This document shows, one piece after another, positions 48,069 to 57,598 of a DNA stretch of 64,000 nt. The stretch is from JAKJGA01 sp029554345 (GTDB lineage Bacteria > Spirochaetota > UBA4802 > JAFGJZ01). Positions within the stretch are counted from its first letter, which is position 1, and each line of letters opens with the position of its first letter. A model generated the notes under the pieces. The model had not been told where the DNA came from and searched no databases. It was given only the letters and a program-made list of their open reading frames with translations. The DNA is taken from assembly GCA_035395685.1 (NCBI GenBank), contig DAOPBR010000006.1:15637-79636 (forward strand), written 5' to 3'. The position numbers were made by a program, and so were the translations under genes.

Positions 48069-50603
48069 ATGAACCGCAGAGATTTTTTAAAGTTATCAGC
48101 GGCCTTCGGAGCGGCTTTTGCCGCGGGCGGAGTGCCTTATGTTTTTAATAGAATTTCACCGTCAAAAAAATTGCGTTTCGCAGAGAAGATTCCGTCTCTT
48201 TGTCTTTATTGTTCGGCCCAGTGCCGTGTGAATAATTACAGAAAGAACGGTCAATTTATTTCTATTAAGGGTGAAAACTCTTCAGCATTATGTCCACGAG
48301 GGCTTTCAATCCCAGGTTTATTAAATTCAGCAAAATCCGTTTTCAGGATTAAAAGAAAAAATTCAACAACATGGGATAACATAGACATCAATAAAGCTGT
48401 TGAATTTTCTGCCGTGAAAATCAAAGAAATCCGCGACCGTGATTTCCAAAGTACCGAAAACGGATTTATAGTAAATAATCTGAAAACAATTGCATCTGTC
48501 ATGGGTTCTTCGCTTTCAAATGAAGAAGCATATTATATCACCAAGTTTATGAGAACATTGGGTATTCTTTATCATGGGAGCGAGACTCTTCTGTCTCATG
48601 ATTCTGCTTCCGAATGCCTGAAAGATGCATTCGGATTATCCGCATCGCATACTGATATAGAGTCAATGAATGATTCATGTGTTATGCTTATATTCGGTGC
48701 GGATATTGCTATGAACAATCCGTCGCTTGTACCGCAAATACTGAAAGCGAAAAAGAAAGGAACTTTTATTATATGTGTTGATCCGGTTTCCACGCATACT
48801 TCGTCTCTTGCGGATATTCATGTTAGAATAGTTCCGGGCACAGATTATTTTTTGCTAGGTGCTTTGATTAATTATCTTCTGAAAAATTCATTCGAAAACA
48901 AAGAATTTCTTTTAAATCATACGGATGCATCTTTTCTGACTGATTCTGTTATGGGCGGCGCGTACAGAATGGATGAACGCGGCTATCCTGAATCTGATGA
49001 TTCTATGCGCAGAGAAAATTCCGTGTTGAGTCTTCTTTCTAAGGAATTAGCATCATACACTCCGGAAGCTGCCGTTTCGGCATGCGGAATTGATGCAGGG
49101 GTTTTCCTTGCTGTTTCGGAAAAAGTATCGATGTGCAACGGAAAAACAAAGTTTTTGTCATCGGTTTTCGGGGGATCTTTTTGTGATAATTCGAGAGGAT
49201 TCTCCTCAGCCTGGCTTCTTTCCGTTCTTCATATCCTAGGGGGAAATGTTTCTTTGCCGAACGCAGGAATCGCATGGCTGAAAAGCGGAGGAAACGAACA
49301 AGGCGTTTTTGATTTTGCTCCAGGATGGGCGGAATACCCCGGAATGATACCTCTTCCTGATCTTTCGTCAAGGAATCCTGAGTCTGATGCCAAGACTTAT
49401 GAAAGGAATAATACATCCCAATATGATACTTCTATCCGTGCGGATTTTTCGAATTCAGTATCTGCTCTTATGCGCGCGTTTTACACATCGGGAAATGATA
49501 TTATGCGTGATTCCTTCGAATATCTTCCGAAAAGGTTCGGGAGAATCTCTACGGATGATTTTAATTTGAAATCAGGTTCCGGTTTTTTTTCCGCTTACTT
49601 TTTATCGGGGATAGATGTTTCTTCTTCGGTTTTTAATGATTTGATGAAGAATGCATTGAAGTCGGATTTTGTTTTTATCAGTTCGGATTCTCCGGATTCT
49701 GATAAAATTATTGATTCGTTCGAAACTTCCGGAGCGGATATTATTCTTTTTACGGCTAAAAACAGAAGTGCGAAAAAGGGTTCTTTTACGGATTCCTTCC
49801 GTAGAATAAAAAGTATCCGGGGTTTCGGTGATGAGCCGTCTGAATCGGATTTTTTTACCGCATTAGCGGATAGAACTATAAAGCTTTATGAATCAAAAGA
49901 CGGACGTTTTCCTGATCCATTGATGAAAAGCAGATTGAGGATACAGTCTGATTTTATTGAATCTATGCGCAGTGAAATATCCGGAATTTCCGAAGGGAAG
50001 AATATTAAAAGTTTTGCCGGCGGATCAGATAAAAAACTAATCTGCGCAAATAGATTTTATGCAGGATACGCTGAAAGTTCTGATTTTCATAAAGATTTTT
50101 TCTGGCCGCAAAACCGCCGGGCTGTATTTTTTTCATCGGAATATATTCCGTCGGATTCTGTTCGTTATAAGAATTATGAAAAAAACAATTCAAAGGCAGT
50201 TTTTGATCTCAAAACAGTCCCGTTTGCTTCGATTGTCAGCAGTTTTTTGAAGTTCAATAATAATTTAGATTCATTCTATTCTGTTAAGAACAATTCTGGA
50301 ATTATTGTTATTCCAGCAGGAGATAAAATTTCATCAATGCCTACCGAGGCATTGTGTTCCGAAATGTTCGGATTGCCTGTTGCAGAGATTCCGGCTTACT
50401 TTTCTGATATACCGAACTATTCAAGAATAATTCTTAAAAGCGGAGACAAGCAGATTGCATGTCTCGTTTTGAAGAAAAATAATTCAAAGGAAATTAAAGC
50501 CGGAGACCGTACTCTTTATCCGGTTAAAGTATATGCTTACGGGGGATTTAATCCAAGACCGGACTACCGTATTTTTTATGCGGAAATTGTAAAAGGTGTA
50601 TGA
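48069..50603 (+). CDS. Tat-exported molybdopterin oxidoreductase-like protein (formate dehydrogenase alpha-like)
   Basis: 844 aa. Tat signal RRDFLKLSAAFGAAFAAGG (~3-21). An iron-sulfur motif follows: Cys45, Cys48, Cys52 and Cys75 (in ALCPRG). The next part follows formate dehydrogenase: SSLSNEEAYYITKFMRTLG, VMLIFGADIAMNNP, VDPVSTHTSSLADIHVRIVPGTD, and LHILGGNVSLPNAGIAWL. The Sec/Cys that ligates molybdenum in that family is replaced by Ser176 (TCT) in LLSHDSAS. The C-terminal half is poorly conserved, and the usual dinucleotide-binding end is hard to find. It would pair with the ferredoxin encoded next. Function could be an altered reductase or a non-catalytic relic. Confidence 0.78.
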   Translation: MNRRDFLKLSAAFGAAFAAGGVPYVFNRISPSKKLRFAEKIPSLCLYCSAQCRVNNYRKNGQFISIKGENSSALCPRGLSIPGLLNSAKSVFRIKRKNSTTWDNIDINKAVEFSAVKIKEIRDRDFQSTENGFIVNNLKTIASVMGSSLSNEEAYYITKFMRTLGILYHGSETLLSHDSASECLKDAFGLSASHTDIESMNDSCVMLIFGADIAMNNPSLVPQILKAKKKGTFIICVDPVSTHTSSLADIHVRIVPGTDYFLLGALINYLLKNSFENKEFLLNHTDASFLTDSVMGGAYRMDERGYPESDDSMRRENSVLSLLSKELASYTPEAAVSACGIDAGVFLAVSEKVSMCNGKTKFLSSVFGGSFCDNSRGFSSAWLLSVLHILGGNVSLPNAGIAWLKSGGNEQGVFDFAPGWAEYPGMIPLPDLSSRNPESDAKTYERNNTSQYDTSIRADFSNSVSALMRAFYTSGNDIMRDSFEYLPKRFGRISTDDFNLKSGSGFFSAYFLSGIDVSSSVFNDLMKNALKSDFVFISSDSPDSDKIIDSFETSGADIILFTAKNRSAKKGSFTDSFRRIKSIRGFGDEPSESDFFTALADRTIKLYESKDGRFPDPLMKSRLRIQSDFIESMRSEISGISEGKNIKSFAGGSDKKLICANRFYAGYAESSDFHKDFFWPQNRRAVFFSSEYIPSDSVRYKNYEKNNSKAVFDLKTVPFASIVSSFLKFNNNLDSFYSVKNNSGIIVIPAGDKISSMPTEALCSEMFGLPVAEIPAYFSDIPNYSRIILKSGDKQIACLVLKKNNSKEIKAGDRTLYPVKVYAYGGFNPRPDYRIFYAEIVKGV

Positions 50604-51313
50604 TGGGAGAAAAGGCTTTTTTTATAAATGAGAAACTTTGTATTGCATGCGGTTCCTGCAGAACTGCCTGCAAGCTTTGGAATAATCTTCCGAAAGAAGC
50701 AGAACCTGACCAACCCCATAAATTTACAATTTCACTGTGGAGCAGGGTGAATTATTTCGAGGACGGTTCGGCATATCACGAAAAATGCCGTCATTGTTAT
50801 GATGCAAAGTGCGTTGCTTCATGCCCTGAGAACGCGCTATTTTATCAGGATGGATTTGTAGTGATTAACAAGGATAAGTGTATTGCCTGCGGCAAATGCG
50901 AGACAGTTTGTCCATTTGCATGCGTTATGGTAGGCAATCTCCCTGGTGAATCTAAAAAAAAGGCGCATAAGTGTCATGCTTGCGTGATAGAAGCCGATTC
51001 TAAACCCCATTGTGTATTAAACTGTCCTACCGGAGCATTGATTTTCGGAAACCGGAGAAGAATTATCTCCAAGGCATTAAAGCTTCGTTCTGAATATTCT
51101 TCAAAAGGTGAAGAATATGTTATCGAAGGTATTTCCGGGGATTTTCAGATGGGAGTAATAACTTTAAAAAAGAAACGTGATGAAAAGAAGTTGTCCTTGT
51201 CATCTTCCGCAAGTAATGAAAAATTCATATATTCACTTGTCTTAAGATCTGTACCTGTATTGCGCCCGGTCAGGCGGCACATATATGATTTTATTTCAAA
51301 AATGCTTTCATGA
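50600..51313 (+). CDS. Four-cluster ferredoxin-like electron transfer subunit
   Basis: 237 aa of the FdhB/DmsB type. Cysteine motifs: CIACGSCRTACKLWN, CRHCYDAKCVASCPENALF, CIACGKCETVCPFACVM, and CHACVIEADSKPHCVLNCPTGAL, enough for four 4Fe-4S clusters. A ~55-residue basic tail without Cys follows. ATG overlaps the stop of the oxidoreductase gene (ATGATG), so the two proteins are made together and presumably form a complex, the ferredoxin being carried by its Tat-exported partner. No cytochrome or maturation gene is nearby. Confidence 0.92.
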   Translation: MMGEKAFFINEKLCIACGSCRTACKLWNNLPKEAEPDQPHKFTISLWSRVNYFEDGSAYHEKCRHCYDAKCVASCPENALFYQDGFVVINKDKCIACGKCETVCPFACVMVGNLPGESKKKAHKCHACVIEADSKPHCVLNCPTGALIFGNRRRIISKALKLRSEYSSKGEEYVIEGISGDFQMGVITLKKKRDEKKLSLSSSASNEKFIYSLVLRSVPVLRPVRRHIYDFISKMLS

Positions 51314-51399
51314 TTTTTTCTTTACAGCTTGTTTTAAGTTTCTTTACTTGATTTAGATTTGAGATATATGATTTAGTTTAATATTGTCCGGAGTTGAAG

Positions 51400-51858
51400 A
51401 TGAAAAAATTATCTGTTATGTTGCTTTCTTTAATGCTTTTTTGCCAGGGGTGCAGTCTGGATACATATTTTGTCATACAGATGTTCAAATCGAAAATTAC
51501 TGTTGCTGATGCCATGAAGATTAAAGATGATATTGACATGGCGGTTAATCCGGCAAAAAAATCTGAACTTTTAGCTGCATTAAAGAAAAAAATGATTAAG
51601 ATTGATAATGTAAAAGTCAAGAGAGTTATAAATTCATCGAATATTGACTATGAGTTTTGTGTTGTTGTCGAAGCCGAGTATGAAAAGGGACAGGTGGAAT
51701 GCTATATATACAGTAGAGAAGTTTCTACAATCGCCGAGATTGAAGCAGGTTTAACTTCAATAAACTGTGTCGGAGATTTCAGCAAGTTTTTTACAAGTGT
51801 GGAGGATGCTTTTCTGAAAATTGAAATGACTAATTCAAATATCAGCATATTGCAATGA
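51400..51858 (+). CDS. Small lipoprotein of unknown function
   Basis: 152 aa; signal with lipobox CQG-Cys18 (MKKLSVMLLSLMLFCQGC). The mature part is an alpha/beta domain with an acidic/basic helix (KSELLAALKKKMIKIDNVKV) and strands YEFCVVVEAEY and GQVECYIYS. No family recognised. GGAG precedes ATG 51400 at six bases. Its stop overlaps the acylase-like gene by four bases, so they are coupled. Confidence 0.75.
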   Translation: MKKLSVMLLSLMLFCQGCSLDTYFVIQMFKSKITVADAMKIKDDIDMAVNPAKKSELLAALKKKMIKIDNVKVKRVINSSNIDYEFCVVVEAEYEKGQVECYIYSREVSTIAEIEAGLTSINCVGDFSKFFTSVEDAFLKIEMTNSNISILQ

Positions 51859-54098
51859 GAATCCGCAGAAGATACATTATTATTGCCGTTTTTGCCGTGC
51901 TTTCTGCATTTATGGCATATTTTATAATAAACATTAGATTTCAAACGAAGTATTCCGGTGTGATAGAAGGCAATTCTTCTTCGCAGATAATTATTGAACG
52001 ATCCGAATTCGGATGTCCGCTTGTTCATGTTGATAACCGTGAAGATATGTTTTATGCGCTGGGTTTTCTTCATGCGCAGGATCGTCTTCCTTTAATGGAA
52101 TACTTGAGAATGCTAGCGGATGATTCCATTTCCTTCGATGATGATGAGAAAATTTCTGAACTGAAAAAAATTATCAGAAGAACCGGACTCAAGCATTACG
52201 CGATTATTTGTTCTGAAAATATTTCTGATACATCAAAATTATTATTAGATTCATACATCAAAGGAATAAATAATTATAAGAATAAATTCAGTTATAAAAA
52301 AACGGCGTCAAATGATTACTCGGAAAAAGATTGGACTAAAGAAGATGTAATTGCTTTATTCTATCTTCTTGAATTTTCAGGAAGATTTATTAATTATAGG
52401 GAATTATCAGTTGCCATGCCGGAGGAAAAGAAAGCCTGGGCAGATGAACTTTTCGGTAAAGACAATTCTGTTTTCTATGCCCAAACTGATTCCAATTTTG
52501 TAAACGGATTCAGGAAAATATCTGAAAGACTTGAAAACGCGATCGGATATTACGGCGAGGGTTTTGTCTATTTTTCATCTATAAATTCAGAGATAAATTA
52601 CGGCTTAAAACTCATGAGTTCTTCGTCGATATACCCGCTTTGGTACCCTGTTCGTTTCGAAATGAACGGTAAATATTATGATGCTGTAACTGCAGCATCT
52701 CTACCTTTTGCTTTCCATTTATCCGGAAACGGATTCCATTCAGTTTTTCCGGCGCGTACGGATTATTTTTCAGTAAGCAGAATTATGCTTACTGAAACAG
52801 AAGAATCGTATATTTCCCCAGATAAGAAATATCTTTTTAATAAAATCAGAAAACCGACCGGTGCGCCTTATGCAGCTGTTTCCGACCAGGGATTTATTGC
52901 CTTTGCGGATGATTTTGGAATAGACGGCAATTCTTATCCTCCCGAAAAATCCGGTGATACCTCCGGCGATTCTGCAAAAGAGTATTATTTTATAAGAAAT
53001 AGTTTTCCGAAAAATACCTATATAGATTTTCTTTTTGATCTTACGGGCGGAGATAAAGAGATTGATTTTAAGGGATATCTTTCTTCGGCAGATACTTATC
53101 CATCGGTTATTCTTGTATCAAAAGACGATGAGGTTAAAGAATACAATTGCGGATTTTCTTTTGCTGATTATTCTGAGAAAACTCTTTTAAAGAAAAAAAA
53201 TGTTCAACCTGTTAATTGTTTCTCAGAAAGAATCATGTCCGGATCAGGCTTTGCATCAGGTGATATTTTTTATGATCCGTTTAAAAGAAATTATTCTGCA
53301 ATAAATTCACTGCGTTATCAAAATATTTCAAATATTATTAGAGAAGGAATGACAAGAGATAACATTCTTGAATTCTCGGTAATTGATAAGTCAGTCTCCA
53401 TGGAATACTTCCTTCCGCTTTTTATGAAAAAACTTGATAACGTTCAGATAACATCAGGAAAACTCGCCAGAATTTATTTTTCCGGATGGAACGCTTCTTT
53501 TGATTCTAATTCCGTTGTTCCGTCTATCTATGAGGGAGTGTATCTTAATTTTTTAAATGAAACATTTTCAGATGAATTCGGAGAAGTTTTTTTTTCAGCG
53601 TTTGAAAAAGGATATCTTTCTGCAGAATTACTGGGAGATATAGTTGATAAAGGCATATCTCCGTTTTTTGACGATATTTCAACTCCTGAAACAAGAGAGG
53701 ATCGCGATAAAATATTCGATAAAGCTTTTCTTAAAACAATCCGTCTTATGCACAGAAGATTCGGTCCTAAAATGGAAAACTGGACACTCGGAAAATTTTC
53801 ATCAGCAAGTCCTTACAGCGGCAATTATGCACCTTCACTTAAAAGACTTTATGTTTCCGGCGACCAAAGTTCAGTCAATGCTAGTTATTATAAATATAAT
53901 AAAAATGATTCGTTGTTCAATGTCTCTTATTTTACTTCGTTAAGCTCTGTATTCTCTAAAGATTTTATGGTTTCTGCAAATTTTCCTGTTTCAATCGGAT
54001 ATTTTCGAAAATTCGCAAGACCGCGTCCCGGGGACTTTTCCGAAGTAAAAGCATTTACGGAAGCTAACAGACTTGTGATTAATCCGGAGATAAAATGA
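51855..54098 (+). CDS. Penicillin-acylase-like (S45) protein without recognisable catalytic site
   Basis: 747 aa with an N-terminal membrane segment (~7-26). The front follows S45 amidases: IIIERSEFGCPLVHVDNREDMFYALGFLHAQDRLPLMEYLRML. Later DYFSVSRIML and the C-terminal LMHRRFGPKMENWTLGKFSSASPYSG and SVNASYYKYNKNDS also fit the family. But the chain junction with the N-terminal nucleophile (Ser-Asn-x-Trp, then G-K-P-L-L-A-N-D-P-H in usual members) is not there: the matching area reads FVYFSSINSEINYGLKLMSS. It may be a pseudoenzyme or have a drifted site. Coupled to the lipoprotein and M23 genes. Confidence 0.78.
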   Translation: MRIRRRYIIIAVFAVLSAFMAYFIINIRFQTKYSGVIEGNSSSQIIIERSEFGCPLVHVDNREDMFYALGFLHAQDRLPLMEYLRMLADDSISFDDDEKISELKKIIRRTGLKHYAIICSENISDTSKLLLDSYIKGINNYKNKFSYKKTASNDYSEKDWTKEDVIALFYLLEFSGRFINYRELSVAMPEEKKAWADELFGKDNSVFYAQTDSNFVNGFRKISERLENAIGYYGEGFVYFSSINSEINYGLKLMSSSSIYPLWYPVRFEMNGKYYDAVTAASLPFAFHLSGNGFHSVFPARTDYFSVSRIMLTETEESYISPDKKYLFNKIRKPTGAPYAAVSDQGFIAFADDFGIDGNSYPPEKSGDTSGDSAKEYYFIRNSFPKNTYIDFLFDLTGGDKEIDFKGYLSSADTYPSVILVSKDDEVKEYNCGFSFADYSEKTLLKKKNVQPVNCFSERIMSGSGFASGDIFYDPFKRNYSAINSLRYQNISNIIREGMTRDNILEFSVIDKSVSMEYFLPLFMKKLDNVQITSGKLARIYFSGWNASFDSNSVVPSIYEGVYLNFLNETFSDEFGEVFFSAFEKGYLSAELLGDIVDKGISPFFDDISTPETREDRDKIFDKAFLKTIRLMHRRFGPKMENWTLGKFSSASPYSGNYAPSLKRLYVSGDQSSVNASYYKYNKNDSLFNVSYFTSLSSVFSKDFMVSANFPVSIGYFRKFARPRPGDFSEVKAFTEANRLVINPEIK

Positions 54099-55027
54099 AA
54101 TATTTTCTGCTTTTGTTTATTACTGTTTTCTCTTTTGGTTTTTCTGCTTCAGTTGCTGATAAGCAGAGTTCTTCTGATAAAAAGAATATTGCTAAAATCA
54201 AGAAAACTAATGAAAACAACCGCCGGGAAATAATACAGAAAATGAAAGTGTTTATCGGCGAAATCAATGGAAGAATTGATGACAGCAACATTATTTTATC
54301 TGAACCCGTAAAAGCTGAATCTGTTTCAGGAATCAGCAAATCATCACATGTTCATTATATAAACGGAACAATGGATACTGTATATGGTTATTCCCTTTCT
54401 GATTCACTCCCGATTTATTCCGAACCGGATTCATCGGAGAAAACGGGTACTCTTTCATTTGCTGAACAATGCGAGGTTCTGATAAAAACCGAAACTGTTT
54501 CGGATGGTGAAATATCTGAATGGATTTTTGTGAGAAGGGAAAACGGCGATGAGGGTTGGATTGATTCACGTTATTTTTCTACATCAAAGCCTGCTTCAAA
54601 AAAGGATCCCAAAAAGCTGATTGCTGAAAAACCTGATACGAAAAAGTTTTCCGTTCCGGCTGCGGGAATCCGTACAAGCAATTTCGGATACAGGGTTCAT
54701 CCTGTCACAAAAAAGAGCGGCACATTTCATTCCGGAATTGATATAGCGGCTAAAGCCGGAACTCCGGTTTATGCTGCAGCCGATGGAGAAATTAGAACTG
54801 CCGAGTTTAAAAAAAACGGTTATGGAAACCTGATTATAATTGCTCATGCTGATGATCTTGCAACTTATTACGGCCATCTTTCTAAAATTTCAGTTCGTAA
54901 AGGCAGGAAAATAAAAAAAGGGGATTATATCGGAAATATCGGTTCTACAGGAACAGCAACTGGACCTCATCTCCATTTTGAAGTACGTAAAGGTTCCAAG
55001 GCGCTTGATCCGGACAAGTATATTTAG
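54095..55027 (+). CDS. Secreted SH3/M23 peptidoglycan endopeptidase
   Basis: 310 aa; signal peptide (~1-20), a Lys-rich helical stretch, an SH3-like domain (~93-168, SLPIYSEPDSSEKTGTLSFAE and GDEGWIDSRYFS), a short linker, then an M23 domain (~190-310) with zinc ligands in TFHSGIDIAAKAGTPVYAAADG and GPHLHFEVRKG. It cuts peptide crosslinks in the wall. ATG overlaps the acylase-like stop. Second M23 enzyme in the window; unlike the first it has no LysM. Confidence 0.93.
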   Translation: MKYFLLLFITVFSFGFSASVADKQSSSDKKNIAKIKKTNENNRREIIQKMKVFIGEINGRIDDSNIILSEPVKAESVSGISKSSHVHYINGTMDTVYGYSLSDSLPIYSEPDSSEKTGTLSFAEQCEVLIKTETVSDGEISEWIFVRRENGDEGWIDSRYFSTSKPASKKDPKKLIAEKPDTKKFSVPAAGIRTSNFGYRVHPVTKKSGTFHSGIDIAAKAGTPVYAAADGEIRTAEFKKNGYGNLIIIAHADDLATYYGHLSKISVRKGRKIKKGDYIGNIGSTGTATGPHLHFEVRKGSKALDPDKYI

Positions 55028-55096
55028 CTTGAAAAATTAGAAAAAGCGTGAAAATATTACAAAGTAAAAATCATCAGACTATAAAGAGAGTGTAAT

Positions 55097-57595
55097 ATGC
55101 AGAACAATGAAGGGTTGAAAAAAAGTCTTACTCAGGAAGTAAATGAATTTCAGAAAACTGATCCGGAATCCATAAAAAAATCAATAACAACTCATCTGGA
55201 ATATTCTCTAGCCAAAGATGAATATACTGCGACACAGCGTGATTTATATGAATCAATCGCGCTTACTACAAGAGACCGTCTTGTCGACAGATGGATAAAA
55301 ACACAGCAGAGTTATTATGACAATGACGTTAAGCGCGTATATTATTTTTCGATGGAATACCTCGTCGGACGTACACTCGGAAATTCTCTAGTTAATCTCG
55401 GGCTTTATGAGAACTCTCAGCAGGCACTGAGAGAGTTGGGTTATAAATTGGAAGATTTGCGTGAAGCGGAATGGGATGCCGGTCTCGGAAACGGCGGTCT
55501 CGGGAGACTTGCCGCATGTTTTCTTGATTCGATGGCAACTCTTGCCTATCCGGCGTACGGTTACGGACTCCGGTATGAATTCGGAATATTTCATCAGGTA
55601 ATTAAGGACGGTTATCAGGTTGAGCTTCCTGACAGCTGGCTGCGTTACGGTAATCCGTGGGAGATCGCACGTCCCGAATTTTTGTTTCCGGTAAATTTTT
55701 ACGGACATGTTGAAGAATACCGTGATGAGAACGGAAAACCGCGTAAGAGATGGTCTAATCCTTCTCAGATAATTGCAATGGCATATGATACTCCTGTGCC
55801 TGGGTATATGAATAATACCGTAAATACTATGCGCCTCTGGAGTGCAAAGGCTACACGCGAATTCGATTTTCACGAATTTAACGACGGTGATTATCATAAG
55901 AGCGTTTCCCATAAGGCTGAATCCGAAACTATATCAAAGGTTCTTTATCCTAATGACAATATTCAGCAGGGAAAGGAACTTCGTTTAAAGCAGGAATATC
56001 TTCTTGTTGCAGCATCCTTACAGGATATTATACGCCGCTATAAAAAAGGATTTCCTGACTTTAAGATGTTTTCTGAAAGAGTTGCGATTCAGCTTAATGA
56101 TACTCACCCGGCTCTTGCTATTCCTGAGCTTATGCGTATTTTGATAGATGATGAAAGAATGAGTTGGGATGAAGCATGGGATATTACAACTAAAACATTC
56201 GGTTATACTAATCACACAGTTTTGCCCGAAGCTTTGGAGAAATGGCCGGTTGATCTTCTTCAGCGTGTTCTGCCGCGTCATCTTGAAATTATTTTTGAAA
56301 TCAATCACCGTTTTATTGATATTCTTACTGCGAAGTATCCTGAAGATTTTAAACGCATGGGAAATATGTCAATCGTAGAAGAAGGCGAGAAAAAATATGT
56401 GCGCATGGCGAATCTTTGTATCGTCGGAAGTCATTCCGTAAACGGAGTTGCCGCGCTTCATTCGGAAATTCTCAGAAACAGCTGTTTCAAATATTTCTAT
56501 GAACTGTGGCCGGAAAAATTCAACAACAAGACGAACGGAATAACTCAGAGACGTTGGCTGAGACTTGCAAACTGGGAACTTTCCCAGCTTATCACAGAAA
56601 CAATCGGCGATAAGTGGGTAACGAATCTTTTTGAACTGAAAAAGCTTGAAAACTTTATTAATGATAAAAATTTCCGTGAGAAATTCAGACAGATTAAGCT
56701 GAATAATAAGAAGCGTTTTGCTGATTATATTAAAGAAAATAACGGGATTGATGTTGATGTTGATTCGATTTTCGACTGTCAGGTAAAAAGAATTCACGAA
56801 TATAAACGTCAGTTACTCAACGTGCTTCATGTGATCACATATTATAACAGAATAAAGGATAATCCGGGTAAGAAATTTGTTCCGAGAACTGTTATTTTTT
56901 CAGGAAAATCCGCTCCGGGTTATCATCAGGCTAAACTTATCATTAAGCTTATCAATTCAGTGGCTGACGTGGTGAATAATGATCCTGAAGTTAATAAGTA
57001 TCTAAAGGTTGTTTTTATTGCAAACTATTCAGTTTCTATTGCTGAGAAACTGATTCCTGCGGCAGATCTGTCCGAACAGATTTCAACCGCCGGAATGGAG
57101 GCTTCCGGTACAGGAAATATGAAATTTGCTTTGAACGGAGCTCTCACAATAGGAACTCTTGACGGAGCGAATGTTGAAATTAAGGAAGAGGTCGGTGACG
57201 AAAATATTTTCATTTTCGGACTGAAAGACGATGAGGTTACGAATCTCAAATATTCCGGATATAATCCGCGCGAATATTATCATAAGAACGGTGAACTCAG
57301 AAGAGTGCTTGATATGATTGAAAGCGGATTCTTTTCTCCATCGCTTCCGACCCTGTTCAAGCCGATTGTTGATTCTCTTCTCAATTTCGGCGATCAATAT
57401 ATGCTTATGGCGGATTACGAAGCCTATATCGCGAAGCAGTTTGAAGTTGCTTCGACTTTTCTTGATTCTGAAAAATGGCTGACTATGGCTATTTATAATG
57501 TAGCCCGCATGGGTAAATTCTCGACTGACAGAACAATAAAGGAATATGCCGAGGACATCTGGCACATCAAGCCTCTGGAGATAAAAATCAAGTAA
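55097..57595 (+). CDS. glgP: Glycogen/maltodextrin phosphorylase
   Basis: 832 aa, standard length. Releases glucose-1-phosphate from storage glucan using PLP. N-terminal part shows YYFSMEYLVGRTLGNSLVNLG and AGLGNGGLGRLAACFLDSMA; the catalytic part shows the PLP-Lys block EASGTGNMKFALNGALTIGTLDGANVEI (Lys ~676) and VKRIHEYKRQLLNVLH. GAGAG precedes ATG. A new transcription unit probably starts here, since 69 bases separate it from the M23 gene. rsmE follows after three bases. Confidence 0.98.
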   Translation: MQNNEGLKKSLTQEVNEFQKTDPESIKKSITTHLEYSLAKDEYTATQRDLYESIALTTRDRLVDRWIKTQQSYYDNDVKRVYYFSMEYLVGRTLGNSLVNLGLYENSQQALRELGYKLEDLREAEWDAGLGNGGLGRLAACFLDSMATLAYPAYGYGLRYEFGIFHQVIKDGYQVELPDSWLRYGNPWEIARPEFLFPVNFYGHVEEYRDENGKPRKRWSNPSQIIAMAYDTPVPGYMNNTVNTMRLWSAKATREFDFHEFNDGDYHKSVSHKAESETISKVLYPNDNIQQGKELRLKQEYLLVAASLQDIIRRYKKGFPDFKMFSERVAIQLNDTHPALAIPELMRILIDDERMSWDEAWDITTKTFGYTNHTVLPEALEKWPVDLLQRVLPRHLEIIFEINHRFIDILTAKYPEDFKRMGNMSIVEEGEKKYVRMANLCIVGSHSVNGVAALHSEILRNSCFKYFYELWPEKFNNKTNGITQRRWLRLANWELSQLITETIGDKWVTNLFELKKLENFINDKNFREKFRQIKLNNKKRFADYIKENNGIDVDVDSIFDCQVKRIHEYKRQLLNVLHVITYYNRIKDNPGKKFVPRTVIFSGKSAPGYHQAKLIIKLINSVADVVNNDPEVNKYLKVVFIANYSVSIAEKLIPAADLSEQISTAGMEASGTGNMKFALNGALTIGTLDGANVEIKEEVGDENIFIFGLKDDEVTNLKYSGYNPREYYHKNGELRRVLDMIESGFFSPSLPTLFKPIVDSLLNFGDQYMLMADYEAYIAKQFEVASTFLDSEKWLTMAIYNVARMGKFSTDRTIKEYAEDIWHIKPLEIKIK

Positions 57596-57598
57596 TCG

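Noticed and set aside
48594..48596. Selenocysteine UGA in the formate-dehydrogenase-like gene
   Set aside because: The codon at the Sec position is TCT (Ser); there is no in-frame TGA and no SECIS-like hairpin right after it.
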